Positions 1 to 5,826 of a DNA stretch of 10,924 bases are shown here, piece after piece (within the stretch, counting starts at the first letter, position 1; every line of letters starts with the position of its first letter). The DNA comes from Candidatus Omnitrophota bacterium (GTDB taxonomy: Bacteria > Omnitrophota > Gorgyraeia > 2-02-FULL-51-18): NCBI GenBank assembly GCA_023247935.1, contig JAHFFM010000053.1, forward strand, positions 1-10,924, in the 5' to 3' direction. The notes under the pieces are model-generated. The model searched no databases. It was not told the origin of the DNA and saw only the letters and a program-made list of their open reading frames with translations. The position numbers were made by a program, and so were the translations under genes.

Positions 1-2
1 TG

Positions 3-1109
3 CTTCGTATTCCCATCTCTGAATTCGGTGTTATTGATCTGACAAAGATAAAACAAATTGCCATCCACTACGGCAGGGAAGTAGTGCAAAGACAGCTTAA
101 CACTGACAATCGCAAGAACATCTCCGTTGAAAGCATTGAGTTTCCCGGAGCCGGGGTGAGATTGGCTGACCAGACAATCGAAACCGAATTTGTGGTATCA
201 GCGTCAACCCCAATTATTAAGGACTCTTCCGAAACATTGCGTAGTAACTTGCTCCGTGCAATAGGCAGTAATGTTGTCCGAGGTTTTAAAGGCGATTTAC
301 CGCTCATGAGAGACGATTTGTCTCATGTCCAGATTTTTTCGGTTGTAAAAAGCAATCAAGATATTCTAGTCGTGGTGGATAAAGAAACTCAACAGCAGTA
401 CACCTTCGATGTTTCAAGCCAAACACTCACAAAGATACGTCAAGAAGAAAAACATGATCTCTCACAGGCGATCGACTTGACCGATCTTACATTTAAGCTT
501 GGCAAAGAAAACGGCATTCCCGTTTTGTCGCCTGCCAAGCCCACTGCCAAAGTTGTCCTTGTAGACAGCTTTCCGGATTTAGCTAATCAAGCTTTTTATC
601 AAAGTCTAATTCTTCATTTCAGCCAAACCCTCACCAAAGGTTCTCAAGTGGTTTTGGTTTCACAGGAAGAGGGGAAGGCTGAAAAAATAGTAGCTCTTGC
701 AAGAACGCTTGGCGTGAAAAATTACGCTCAATTTACTACCATGAAAAAAGAAGATTTATCCAAGATTGAGCTTCCCACAAGCTATCTTTTGGCTGATACC
801 TATTTAAATCAGGCTAAAGCGCTTTATGGTGAAAATCAAAAGTATTTCCGTCTCCAGACTCCCGAGGAGCATGATTTGATCGGTGTTTATGCGCTCACAC
901 CCATCGGAGCGCTCATGGATTTTGTTTCGTTGGGGGATTGGGAGCATGCCGCCCAGCTTTACAGCCAGGTCGTCGGTAGAAACGTGAACGCAGACGAACT
1001 ACAATCCGCTCTTCACGGAGCGCTCCTCATTCCATTTGTTTCCAAACTCATCGGTCGCATGGTTACCCAAGTGTACATGGCCGAAAGAGCCCTCGGCGGA
1101 GCGGCATAA
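3..1109 (+). CDS. C-terminal part of a large protein of unknown function (5' end outside window)
   Basis: The frame is open from the first complete codon (base 3) to the TAA at 1107-1109, giving about 368 residues. A GTG at 84 preceded by AGGGAAG could be read as a start, but the codons before it also translate into protein-like sequence with no stop, so I treat the gene as entering from the left. I recognise no family. The middle part (roughly 190-280 of the visible residues) alternates hydrophobic strands and helices like an alpha/beta fold: a strand around KVVLVD, a helix, a strand around QVVLVS, then a helix ending in LGVKNYAQF. The last 60 residues are helical and rich in Ala, Leu and Gly, ending ERALGGAA. 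There is no obvious membrane segment, cysteine cluster or catalytic motif. Base use looks more AT-rich than in the genes to the right. It could be the tail of a very large protein, which only upstream sequence can show. Confidence 0.75.
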   Translation, partial: LRIPISEFGVIDLTKIKQIAIHYGREVVQRQLNTDNRKNISVESIEFPGAGVRLADQTIETEFVVSASTPIIKDSSETLRSNLLRAIGSNVVRGFKGDLPLMRDDLSHVQIFSVVKSNQDILVVVDKETQQQYTFDVSSQTLTKIRQEEKHDLSQAIDLTDLTFKLGKENGIPVLSPAKPTAKVVLVDSFPDLANQAFYQSLILHFSQTLTKGSQVVLVSQEEGKAEKIVALARTLGVKNYAQFTTMKKEDLSKIELPTSYLLADTYLNQAKALYGENQKYFRLQTPEEHDLIGVYALTPIGALMDFVSLGDWEHAAQLYSQVVGRNVNADELQSALHGALLIPFVSKLIGRMVTQVYMAERALGGAA

Positions 1110-1117
1110 GGGCGTAA

Positions 1118-1135
1118 AGTCTCCCCAGTCTCCCC
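1118..1135. repeat. Two tandem copies of a 9-base unit
   Basis: AGTCTCCCC occurs twice back to back (1118-1126 and 1127-1135), followed by TCC and a run of six T. It sits just after the stop codon of the left-edge gene. I see no good hairpin in front of the T run, so it is not a convincing intrinsic terminator. It is more likely a slippage product in a pyrimidine-rich spacer. Confidence 0.6.
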
Positions 1136-1145
1136 TCCTTTTTTA

Positions 1146-1174
1146 TTGAATCCGTTTTAGCTTTCAGTTAAGAT
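1146..1174 (+). promoter_or_regulatory. Possible sigma70-type promoter for the coiled-coil membrane protein
   Basis: TTGAAT (1146-1151) and TAAGAT (1169-1174) are separated by 17 bases, each matching the consensus hexamer at four of six positions. Transcription would begin near 1181 and leave a leader of about 26 bases before the GTG at 1207. The spacing is ideal but the hexamers are only moderate. Confidence 0.35.
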
Positions 1175-1206
1175 TAAACCCAAGGACGGCATCTACTGAG
1201 TCAAAC

Positions 1207-2124
1207 GTGACCCAAAACGGAAACGATCGTTTCATTTTTCAGCCTCAACAGTCTAAAACCGGTCCCTTATCGAGCGGACTCTCCGCACTCTCTGAAGATT
1301 TTCAAAAGACATTAAAAGAAGCCGAGCTTAATTTAAATCGCCAACAGGAAGAGGCGCAAAAGCTTAAGGCCAATCCCGAAACCGCTATTCGTGAACAAGA
1401 GGAGGCGATCCGGATCGGTCTGGAAAGAGCCAAAAGTTATTACAGGAAAAAAGAATATCAGCGCTCTTTCATGGAATGGGAAAAAGTTTGCGCGTTTTTG
1501 GATGAAAACGACCGGTTTAAGCAAATGATCCGCGAATTAAAGCAAAGTCATGAAGGTCTTGCCAAGGTAAATGGCGAGCTTTTTCAAATAAGAGGAGTTT
1601 TAAAAACGCGTTTTCTCCCGGCATCTTCGGACGCGAAGTTTTTAGAACAAGCCAATCAGAACGTTACGCGGCAAGTTAAAAGCGCGTACGCAAATTTAAG
1701 CAGCCAGCTGCGTTCCGAACGCGTTCCTAAAACGCTTAGTTTCTGGTGGCCGGTTGCGTTGGCCGCGGGTATTTTGCTGATGGGTTTCTTGGGGCTGTCC
1801 GCCTATCAATCGGTTTTGAAAAAGCAAACGCAAACAGGGAAAATGGATTCCGCGGAAAACCAGGCCTTGGACGCCGCTTATCTTCAAGCGCAGCGAAACG
1901 CGATGGATAAGCAGGTGGAGGCGCTTAACGTGGATTATGAAATTAAGATGCAGGATCTTTCCAGAAAGCACGCGGAAGCTTCGAAACACGACCGCGAAAG
2001 AATTATTCAATTAGAAACAAAGCTTAGGGAAGCAGAATCTCAGAATTATGACCTGGAGAAACAGGTAAAAGCGCTTTTTGAGGACAATTTCAACAAAGAC
2101 AAAGTTATCGCTTCTTTGGACTGA
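1207..2124 (+). CDS. Predicted single-pass membrane protein with coiled coils
   Basis: This 305-residue protein matches no family I can name. Residues 28-60 are charged and helical. Residues 64-125 hold a helical pair that looks like a single TPR-like hairpin (AKSYYRKKEYQRSFMEWEKV). Residues 178-201 form one clear transmembrane helix after FWWP. Residues 215-300 form a long coiled coil rich in Glu, Lys, Gln and Ala. There is no signal peptide, so the N-terminal 175 residues are probably cytoplasmic and the C-terminal coiled coil would lie across the membrane. The GTG at 1207 is the best start: an in-frame stop lies at 1147 and no ATG precedes it. No Shine-Dalgarno sequence sits at the right distance (an AAGGA lies about 20 bases upstream). 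A structural or scaffolding role is possible, with nothing to fix it. The last 20 bases overlap the convergent gene on the - strand. Confidence 0.8.
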   Translation: MTQNGNDRFIFQPQQSKTGPLSSGLSALSEDFQKTLKEAELNLNRQQEEAQKLKANPETAIREQEEAIRIGLERAKSYYRKKEYQRSFMEWEKVCAFLDENDRFKQMIRELKQSHEGLAKVNGELFQIRGVLKTRFLPASSDAKFLEQANQNVTRQVKSAYANLSSQLRSERVPKTLSFWWPVALAAGILLMGFLGLSAYQSVLKKQTQTGKMDSAENQALDAAYLQAQRNAMDKQVEALNVDYEIKMQDLSRKHAEASKHDRERIIQLETKLREAESQNYDLEKQVKALFEDNFNKDKVIASLD

Positions 2125-3103
2125 TCACCGGCTTATCTTCGATAAAAGACCATAGCGTCAGTCCGAAGCTTATCCACGCAATTTCCCGGACCCTTCTTAA
2201 AATTGCGAACGTCAGGCTGAGTTGTTTAGGAAACCCGAACTGGGAAAAAATCAGGACGATGCCGCCTTCTTGCGCGCCTATGGAGGAGGGGATAAAAAAA
2301 GTCACGATGCGCAGTACCTGAATGAGGGCTTCAAAAAGCCATGCTTCCGCGAATCCGATCGGCATGTTTAAAATTTTTGCCATGTAATAAACCTCAAAAA
2401 CACCCGTGAACCACCCCAGAAAATTAAAAAATATCGAAAACAAAAAACGTTTCGGGTTCGTGGTGTAGAACCGCTTGATTTGGTCATCCAGCTTGAGAAA
2501 TTTCTTCGCTTTCGCGTAAGAAAAAGTTCCCCACCATTTCCATTTGTTCCCGATCGCGTGAACTTGCCTGAAAATCCCGTAATGCAGCCCTATAATTAAA
2601 AGAACGGCCACCGTGCCCAGGACAATTAAAAAAATCAGCACACTGTTCCATAAAAGAGGGGTGAGGGGGAGTGTTTTGAGCGTCATGACGATGCCGCCGA
2701 TAACAAATAAATTCAATGAAATCCAAAACGTGGTGTGCACGATCAGAATCGACGCGAAGCCTTCGGAAAGAGGGATGTCGTATCGTCGTTTAAGAAGCTC
2801 CGCTTTGACGGGCTCGCCGCCAAGAGAAGCGGAAAATGGGATCACTGCGTTTAAGGTTTCACCGACTATACGGATGAAATAAAGATTCCGGAGCGGAATA
2901 TTGTCCGGTAATTTTTTTGGAAAAGAGTAGCTCCATCCGAGCGTGTCAAAATAGAAAATAAAAGGGTAGAAGAAAAGAAGGGGGAGGAGCTGAAATTTAA
3001 GGGAGACGATATGCCCCATGATTGTTTTGAAACCCACCGCTTCCACGGTGGTATAGAGAATATAAATCCCGAGCGCGATTAAAAGCCATTTAACGATTTT
3101 CAC
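2105..3103 (-). CDS. UPF0104 / LPG-synthase-TM family membrane protein (flippase-like)
   Basis: A 332-residue polytopic membrane protein with about eight hydrophobic segments (roughly 4-19, 36-52, 73-92, 113-140, 152-176, 219-241, 255-290, 305-320). It carries the family landmarks: GEPVKAELLKRR after the third segment (G96-E97-P98), FEVYYMAKILNMPI at 236-249, and IPSSIGAQEGG at 271-281 followed by a conserved Arg region (RRVREIAW, 303-310). The family is the integral-membrane domain related to the flippase half of MprF and to HpnL. Members are thought to move lipids or polyprenyl-linked molecules across the inner membrane, mostly without direct proof. It is the last gene of the four-gene operon. 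Its GTG start lies 14 bases inside the preceding CDP-alcohol phosphotransferase gene, so translation is probably coupled. In this context it may move the product of that enzyme, which is my inference. Confidence 0.88.
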   Translation of the reverse strand: MKIVKWLLIALGIYILYTTVEAVGFKTIMGHIVSLKFQLLPLLFFYPFIFYFDTLGWSYSFPKKLPDNIPLRNLYFIRIVGETLNAVIPFSASLGGEPVKAELLKRRYDIPLSEGFASILIVHTTFWISLNLFVIGGIVMTLKTLPLTPLLWNSVLIFLIVLGTVAVLLIIGLHYGIFRQVHAIGNKWKWWGTFSYAKAKKFLKLDDQIKRFYTTNPKRFLFSIFFNFLGWFTGVFEVYYMAKILNMPIGFAEAWLFEALIQVLRIVTFFIPSSIGAQEGGIVLIFSQFGFPKQLSLTFAILRRVREIAWISFGLTLWSFIEDKPVISPKKR

Positions 3104-3758
3104 GATTAGTCTCTTTGCCAGACTTAAAAAGCCATTGGAAGTTCATTATAACGGCCGCGATCCAAAGTATTTGCATGTAAACCCCGCCAAACCATAAAAG
3201 CCAAATTGTTTTCCCGGAAAGGGCGAAAAGCATGACAAACCAGGAACTATCGCCTTCTCTCAAGGCGTCAAAAAAAGTCAGAAAGATATTTTGCCGTTTT
3301 TCATGTTCCGGATGGGGCGCGTTGAAAACCGCCGGGCCAAAACCGCGGAGTTTTTCAAGAATCACAAGCGTCAGGTGCAGGCCAGCGCCCGACAAACAAA
3401 GAAACGTGAAAAGCGTCACCGGTCCCTCGGCTTGGCCGCGAAGCGCCCCTAAAGATATTCCCGCAAAAAGCGCGATATCGGTCATAAAATCCGCCACGAT
3501 GTCGTACCAGCCACCAAAACGGCTTTTCATATTTTTGGCGCGCGCCACCTCCCCGTCGCAATTGTCCAGTACGATGGCGAATTGGTAAAGCAGCGAACCA
3601 AATATAGCCGCGGCGTATTGGCCTTGAGAAAAAAACAGGCCGGCGCACAGGCCAGCGGTGAGGCTGATAGTCGTGATTTGATTCGGGGTGATGGAGGTCT
3701 TGAGTAAAAGAAAAGTAAGCGGCTTGGATAAAAGCCGGTTTAAGCGGAATTCAGTCAT
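3090..3758 (-). CDS. CDP-alcohol phosphatidyltransferase family protein
   Basis: A 222-residue membrane protein with the full CDP-alcohol phosphotransferase signature D-x2-D-G-x2-A-R-x8-G-x3-D-x3-D: D65, D68, G69, A72, R73, G82, D86, D90. These Asp residues bind divalent metal and the CDP diphosphate in characterised members. About six transmembrane helices are expected, for example 33-63, 92-106, 114-134 and 172-208. The enzyme transfers a phospho-alcohol from a CDP-activated donor to an alcohol acceptor, producing a phospholipid and CMP. The signature does not tell which alcohol. The ATG overlaps the TGA of the aminotransferase gene as ATGA, so the two are translationally coupled. Next to a PhnW-like aminotransferase, one candidate reaction is transfer of an aminoethylphosphonate-type head group to diacylglycerol. 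Ordinary phosphatidylglycerophosphate, phosphatidylinositol or ethanolamine-type synthesis cannot be excluded. Confidence 0.92.
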   Translation of the reverse strand: MTEFRLNRLLSKPLTFLLLKTSITPNQITTISLTAGLCAGLFFSQGQYAAAIFGSLLYQFAIVLDNCDGEVARAKNMKSRFGGWYDIVADFMTDIALFAGISLGALRGQAEGPVTLFTFLCLSGAGLHLTLVILEKLRGFGPAVFNAPHPEHEKRQNIFLTFFDALREGDSSWFVMLFALSGKTIWLLWFGGVYMQILWIAAVIMNFQWLFKSGKETNRENR

Positions 3759-4849
3759 AAAGCTTTCAAGATTTTATCGAGTGTTACGAGAAATTTCCGG
3801 ATATCCGGCAAAGGCATGTCGCCAAGATTGGAAACCCGGAATATTTTTCCCGCCAAATGGGACTGGCCGGCATAGATCACGAAGCCGTTTTTTTTGAGAG
3901 TTCGGTGTAATTTATCGTAATTCAAATTTTTTGGCATCCAAAGCGAAGTGAGTACCTGGGAGCGGTATTTTTTTTCCACCAGGAATTTCAAATTCATTTT
4001 TTCAAAACCTTTTTCCAATAAAAGGCCACGCCGGGCGTAGGTATCAATGCGGTTTTGAAGGCCTTCGGCGGCCAATTCTTTCAATGCTTCCTCGAACGCG
4101 TAAAAAAGCTGAACCGCGGGAGTGAAAGGCGTGTCGTTTTTTTCTTCAAGCCGGAGAGTGTTCCATAAATCCAAATAGAGCGTATTTGATTTTTTAAGCG
4201 CATTTTTTTCCGCTTCGGTTTTGGAGACAATGACAAAAGATAATCCCGGGTATCCGTGAAGGCATTTTCCGGATGAACCCGCCAGATAATCGATATTTTT
4301 CACATCCACTTTTTGTCCGCCGAGGGAACTGACCGCGTCCACCAACAAAGTTTTTTTGTATTTTTTGGCAAGGCGAATGACGTTCTCGAGTGGATTGAGC
4401 ATGCCGCTGCAAGTTTCGTGATGAACCATGGAAATGGCTCGTATGGAGGGGTCTTCCTGGAGGATTTTTTCTATTTCTATGTCGCCGGGAAATTTTCCTA
4501 TTTCAACCGAAAGAGTTTTGACAGGTGAGCCGTGAAGTTGAAGAATGGTACGGATTCTGTCGCCATAAACGCCGTTTGAGAGAACCAGCACGGTTTTGTG
4601 CTTTTCCGCGTACGAAGAAAGCATGGCTTCCAGAGCCGCCGTGCCTGAGCCTGTAAAAATCGCGGCGGCATGCGTTTTTTCAACGCCAAAAATATGGAGA
4701 AGTTTTGAGCGGACGCTTTGAAGAAGCTCCGAAAATTCGCTTTCCCGGTGGCAAATATCGGGTTTAAGCAGCGATTGACGGACGCGACGGGTGACATTTA
4801 CCGGCCCCGGGTTCATCAGCACCCAGCGCCTTGTCCCACCTTTTTTCAT
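3755..4849 (-). CDS. PLP-dependent aminotransferase, 2-aminoethylphosphonate-pyruvate transaminase (PhnW)-like
   Basis: A 364-residue class V (fold type I) aminotransferase of normal length. Motifs run in the order of PhnW: MNPGPVNVT (12-20), phosphate-binding TGSGT (66-70), LSNGVYGDR (90-98), MVHHETCSGMLNP (141-153), the pyridine-N-binding Asp in DAVSSLGG (D171), the Schiff-base lysine in GSSGKCLHGYPG (K195), FTPAVQ (242-247), ALKELAAEG (255-263), GFVIYAGQ (322-329) and FRVSNLGDM (337-345), whose Arg338 matches the substrate-carboxylate Arg of PhnW. That enzyme exchanges the amino group between 2-aminoethylphosphonate/phosphonoacetaldehyde and pyruvate/alanine. The related alanine-glyoxylate and serine-pyruvate enzymes share much of this, so substrate is not certain. 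No degradation partner (PhnX, PhnA/PhnY) is adjacent. The lipid-synthesis neighbours suggest a biosynthetic role. The ATG overlaps the TGA of uppP as ATGA, and no Shine-Dalgarno sequence is visible. Confidence 0.82.
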   Translation of the reverse strand: MKKGGTRRWVLMNPGPVNVTRRVRQSLLKPDICHRESEFSELLQSVRSKLLHIFGVEKTHAAAIFTGSGTAALEAMLSSYAEKHKTVLVLSNGVYGDRIRTILQLHGSPVKTLSVEIGKFPGDIEIEKILQEDPSIRAISMVHHETCSGMLNPLENVIRLAKKYKKTLLVDAVSSLGGQKVDVKNIDYLAGSSGKCLHGYPGLSFVIVSKTEAEKNALKKSNTLYLDLWNTLRLEEKNDTPFTPAVQLFYAFEEALKELAAEGLQNRIDTYARRGLLLEKGFEKMNLKFLVEKKYRSQVLTSLWMPKNLNYDKLHRTLKKNGFVIYAGQSHLAGKIFRVSNLGDMPLPDIRKFLVTLDKILKAL

Positions 4850-5616
4850 TTTACAAAAATCCAGAAAACCAGGGCGAGGAGGATTCTATATATTCCAAAG
4901 GCCGTAAAGCCGTGTTTTTGAACGTACCGGATAAAAAATTTAATACTCAAAAGAGCCACGACAAAAGAAACGGCGGAGCCAAGTCCAAGCATGGACCAGT
5001 CAGCGCCCGCGAACGCTTCGCGGTTTTTAAGAAGGTCTAAAACCGTTGCCGCTAAAATAGTGGGTACGGCCAGGAGAAATGAAAATTCGACGATATTTTT
5101 TCGCGTAAAACCGAGTGAAAGTCCACCGACAATCGTAGCGCCCGCTCTTGAAACGCCGGGAATCACCGCCAAAGACTGAATCACGCCCACTAGAAAACAT
5201 TTGGAAGCGGGAATACGGTTTAAATCCTGTGTTTGGTCCGAGGTTTCTTTGTGCCAGCGGTCAAAAGCGATGAGAATGATGCCGCCCACAAAAAGCGAGC
5301 CAAGAACCAGCGGTTCGCTGGAGAGAAAAAATTTCTTCACGATTTTATAGAGTACAAAACCAATCACCGCCGTGGGCATAAACGCGATGACCACTCTTTT
5401 AAGTGTTTCAAATCTCACCAAAAACGACTGCCAATAAACGAGCAGGACTGCTAAAATGGCTCCCAACTGAATCACGATTTCAAAGCTTTTCATGAATTCA
5501 GTTTGCTCGAGGCCTAGAAGCCGGGCGGTGAGGATAAGATGGCCCGTTGAGGAAACCGGCAGGAATTCCGTAAGGCCTTCGACGATACCGAATATAATTG
5601 TTTGCCACCAAATCAT
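4846..5616 (-). CDS. uppP: Undecaprenyl-diphosphatase (BacA family)
   Basis: A 256-residue polytopic membrane enzyme that dephosphorylates undecaprenyl diphosphate to the monophosphate carrier lipid used for peptidoglycan and other envelope polymers; overexpression of family members gives bacitracin resistance. The first motif EGLTEFLPVSSTGHLI (13-28) carries the conserved E13, E17, S22, S23 and H26. The second, PGVSRAGATI (153-162), holds the essential Arg157; the usual Ser after Arg is Ala here. About seven or eight hydrophobic segments follow the family pattern. The ATG at 5616 gives the usual ten or so residues before the first motif. No Shine-Dalgarno sequence precedes it, and a consensus extended -10 ends only six bases upstream. 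It is the first gene of the four-gene operon with the aminotransferase, CDP-alcohol phosphotransferase and flippase-like protein, which ties the operon to the cell envelope. Confidence 0.96.
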   Translation of the reverse strand: MIWWQTIIFGIVEGLTEFLPVSSTGHLILTARLLGLEQTEFMKSFEIVIQLGAILAVLLVYWQSFLVRFETLKRVVIAFMPTAVIGFVLYKIVKKFFLSSEPLVLGSLFVGGIILIAFDRWHKETSDQTQDLNRIPASKCFLVGVIQSLAVIPGVSRAGATIVGGLSLGFTRKNIVEFSFLLAVPTILAATVLDLLKNREAFAGADWSMLGLGSAVSFVVALLSIKFFIRYVQKHGFTAFGIYRILLALVFWIFVK

Positions 5617-5622
5617 CCGGAC

Positions 5623-5631
5623 ATTATATCA
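5623..5631 (-). promoter_or_regulatory. Extended -10 promoter of the uppP operon, probably giving a leaderless mRNA
   Basis: On the - strand this reads TGATATAAT, a perfect TGn extension plus a perfect TATAAT. Six bases (GTCCGG) separate it from the uppP ATG, so the expected transcription start falls on or next to the A of the start codon. No good -35 hexamer lies 16-18 bases upstream, which extended -10 promoters tolerate. The lack of a Shine-Dalgarno sequence fits a leaderless start. A second, weaker candidate (TTTAAC, 17 bases, TATATA on the - strand, around 5660-5688) would give a leader of about 40 bases. Confidence 0.55.
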
Positions 5632-5692
5632 TGCCGCGGGGGGTGTTTTGGATGTACAATATATATCTTTATTTGATTGTTGGTTAAAGATT

Positions 5693-5811
5693 ATGGGGTG
5701 AGGGTGGGTTGTGAGTAGTGGGTCGAGGATGGGGGTGAGTGAAAATTTTTTTATGATTTTTACCACACCCTCACCCCAGCCTCACTACCCACAACTCACC
5801 CCCAACCTCAT
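5693..5811. repeat. Long imperfect inverted repeat (about 52-base arms, 9-base loop)
   Basis: The left arm (about 5695-5746) is rich in G and the right arm (about 5756-5808) is its imperfect reverse complement. Three pairing blocks are clear: 5731-5746 with 5756-5770, 5708-5722 with 5781-5795 (GTTGTG and GTAGTG exactly matched), and 5696-5707 with 5796-5807. Small bulges, A-C mismatches and G-U pairs interrupt them. The loop is TTTTTTATG (5747-5755). Both arms also contain a short unit, GTGAG/CTCAC, repeated every 11-14 bases (left 5698, 5711, 5735; right 5770, 5781, 5795, with a partial CTCA at 5807). The foot of the hairpin is three bases from the ribosome binding site of the glycoside hydrolase gene. 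It may be a REP/MITE-like element, a regulatory leader structure, or both. It codes for nothing visible. Confidence 0.8.
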
Positions 5812-5813
5812 TC

Positions 5814-5820
5814 AGAGGAG
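5814..5820 (+). promoter_or_regulatory. Ribosome binding site next to the hairpin foot
   Basis: AGAGGAG lies six bases before the ATG at 5827 and fixes that start. It is one of only two strong Shine-Dalgarno sequences in the window (the other precedes 9634). It directly follows the long hairpin, so folding of the leader could affect access to it. Confidence 0.75.
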
Positions 5821-5826
5821 TTAAGA

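Noticed and set aside
84..86. GTG at 84 as the true start of the left-edge gene
   Set aside because: AGGGAAG precedes it, but the codons upstream to the edge also read as plausible protein without a stop, so a partial gene is more likely. It stays possible.
1118..1146. Possible intrinsic terminator after the left-edge gene
   Set aside because: There is a T run but no stable stem before it; only a tandem C-rich repeat is present.
5693..5811. Long hairpin as an intrinsic terminator
   Set aside because: It lies between divergent genes, so no transcript from a neighbouring gene needs ending there, and neither outer end is followed by a T run; the T run is in the loop.
5693..5811. CRISPR array based on the spaced GTGAG/CTCAC units
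   Set aside because: The units are only five bases, spaced 11-14 bases and in opposite orientations in the two arms. There are no cas genes.
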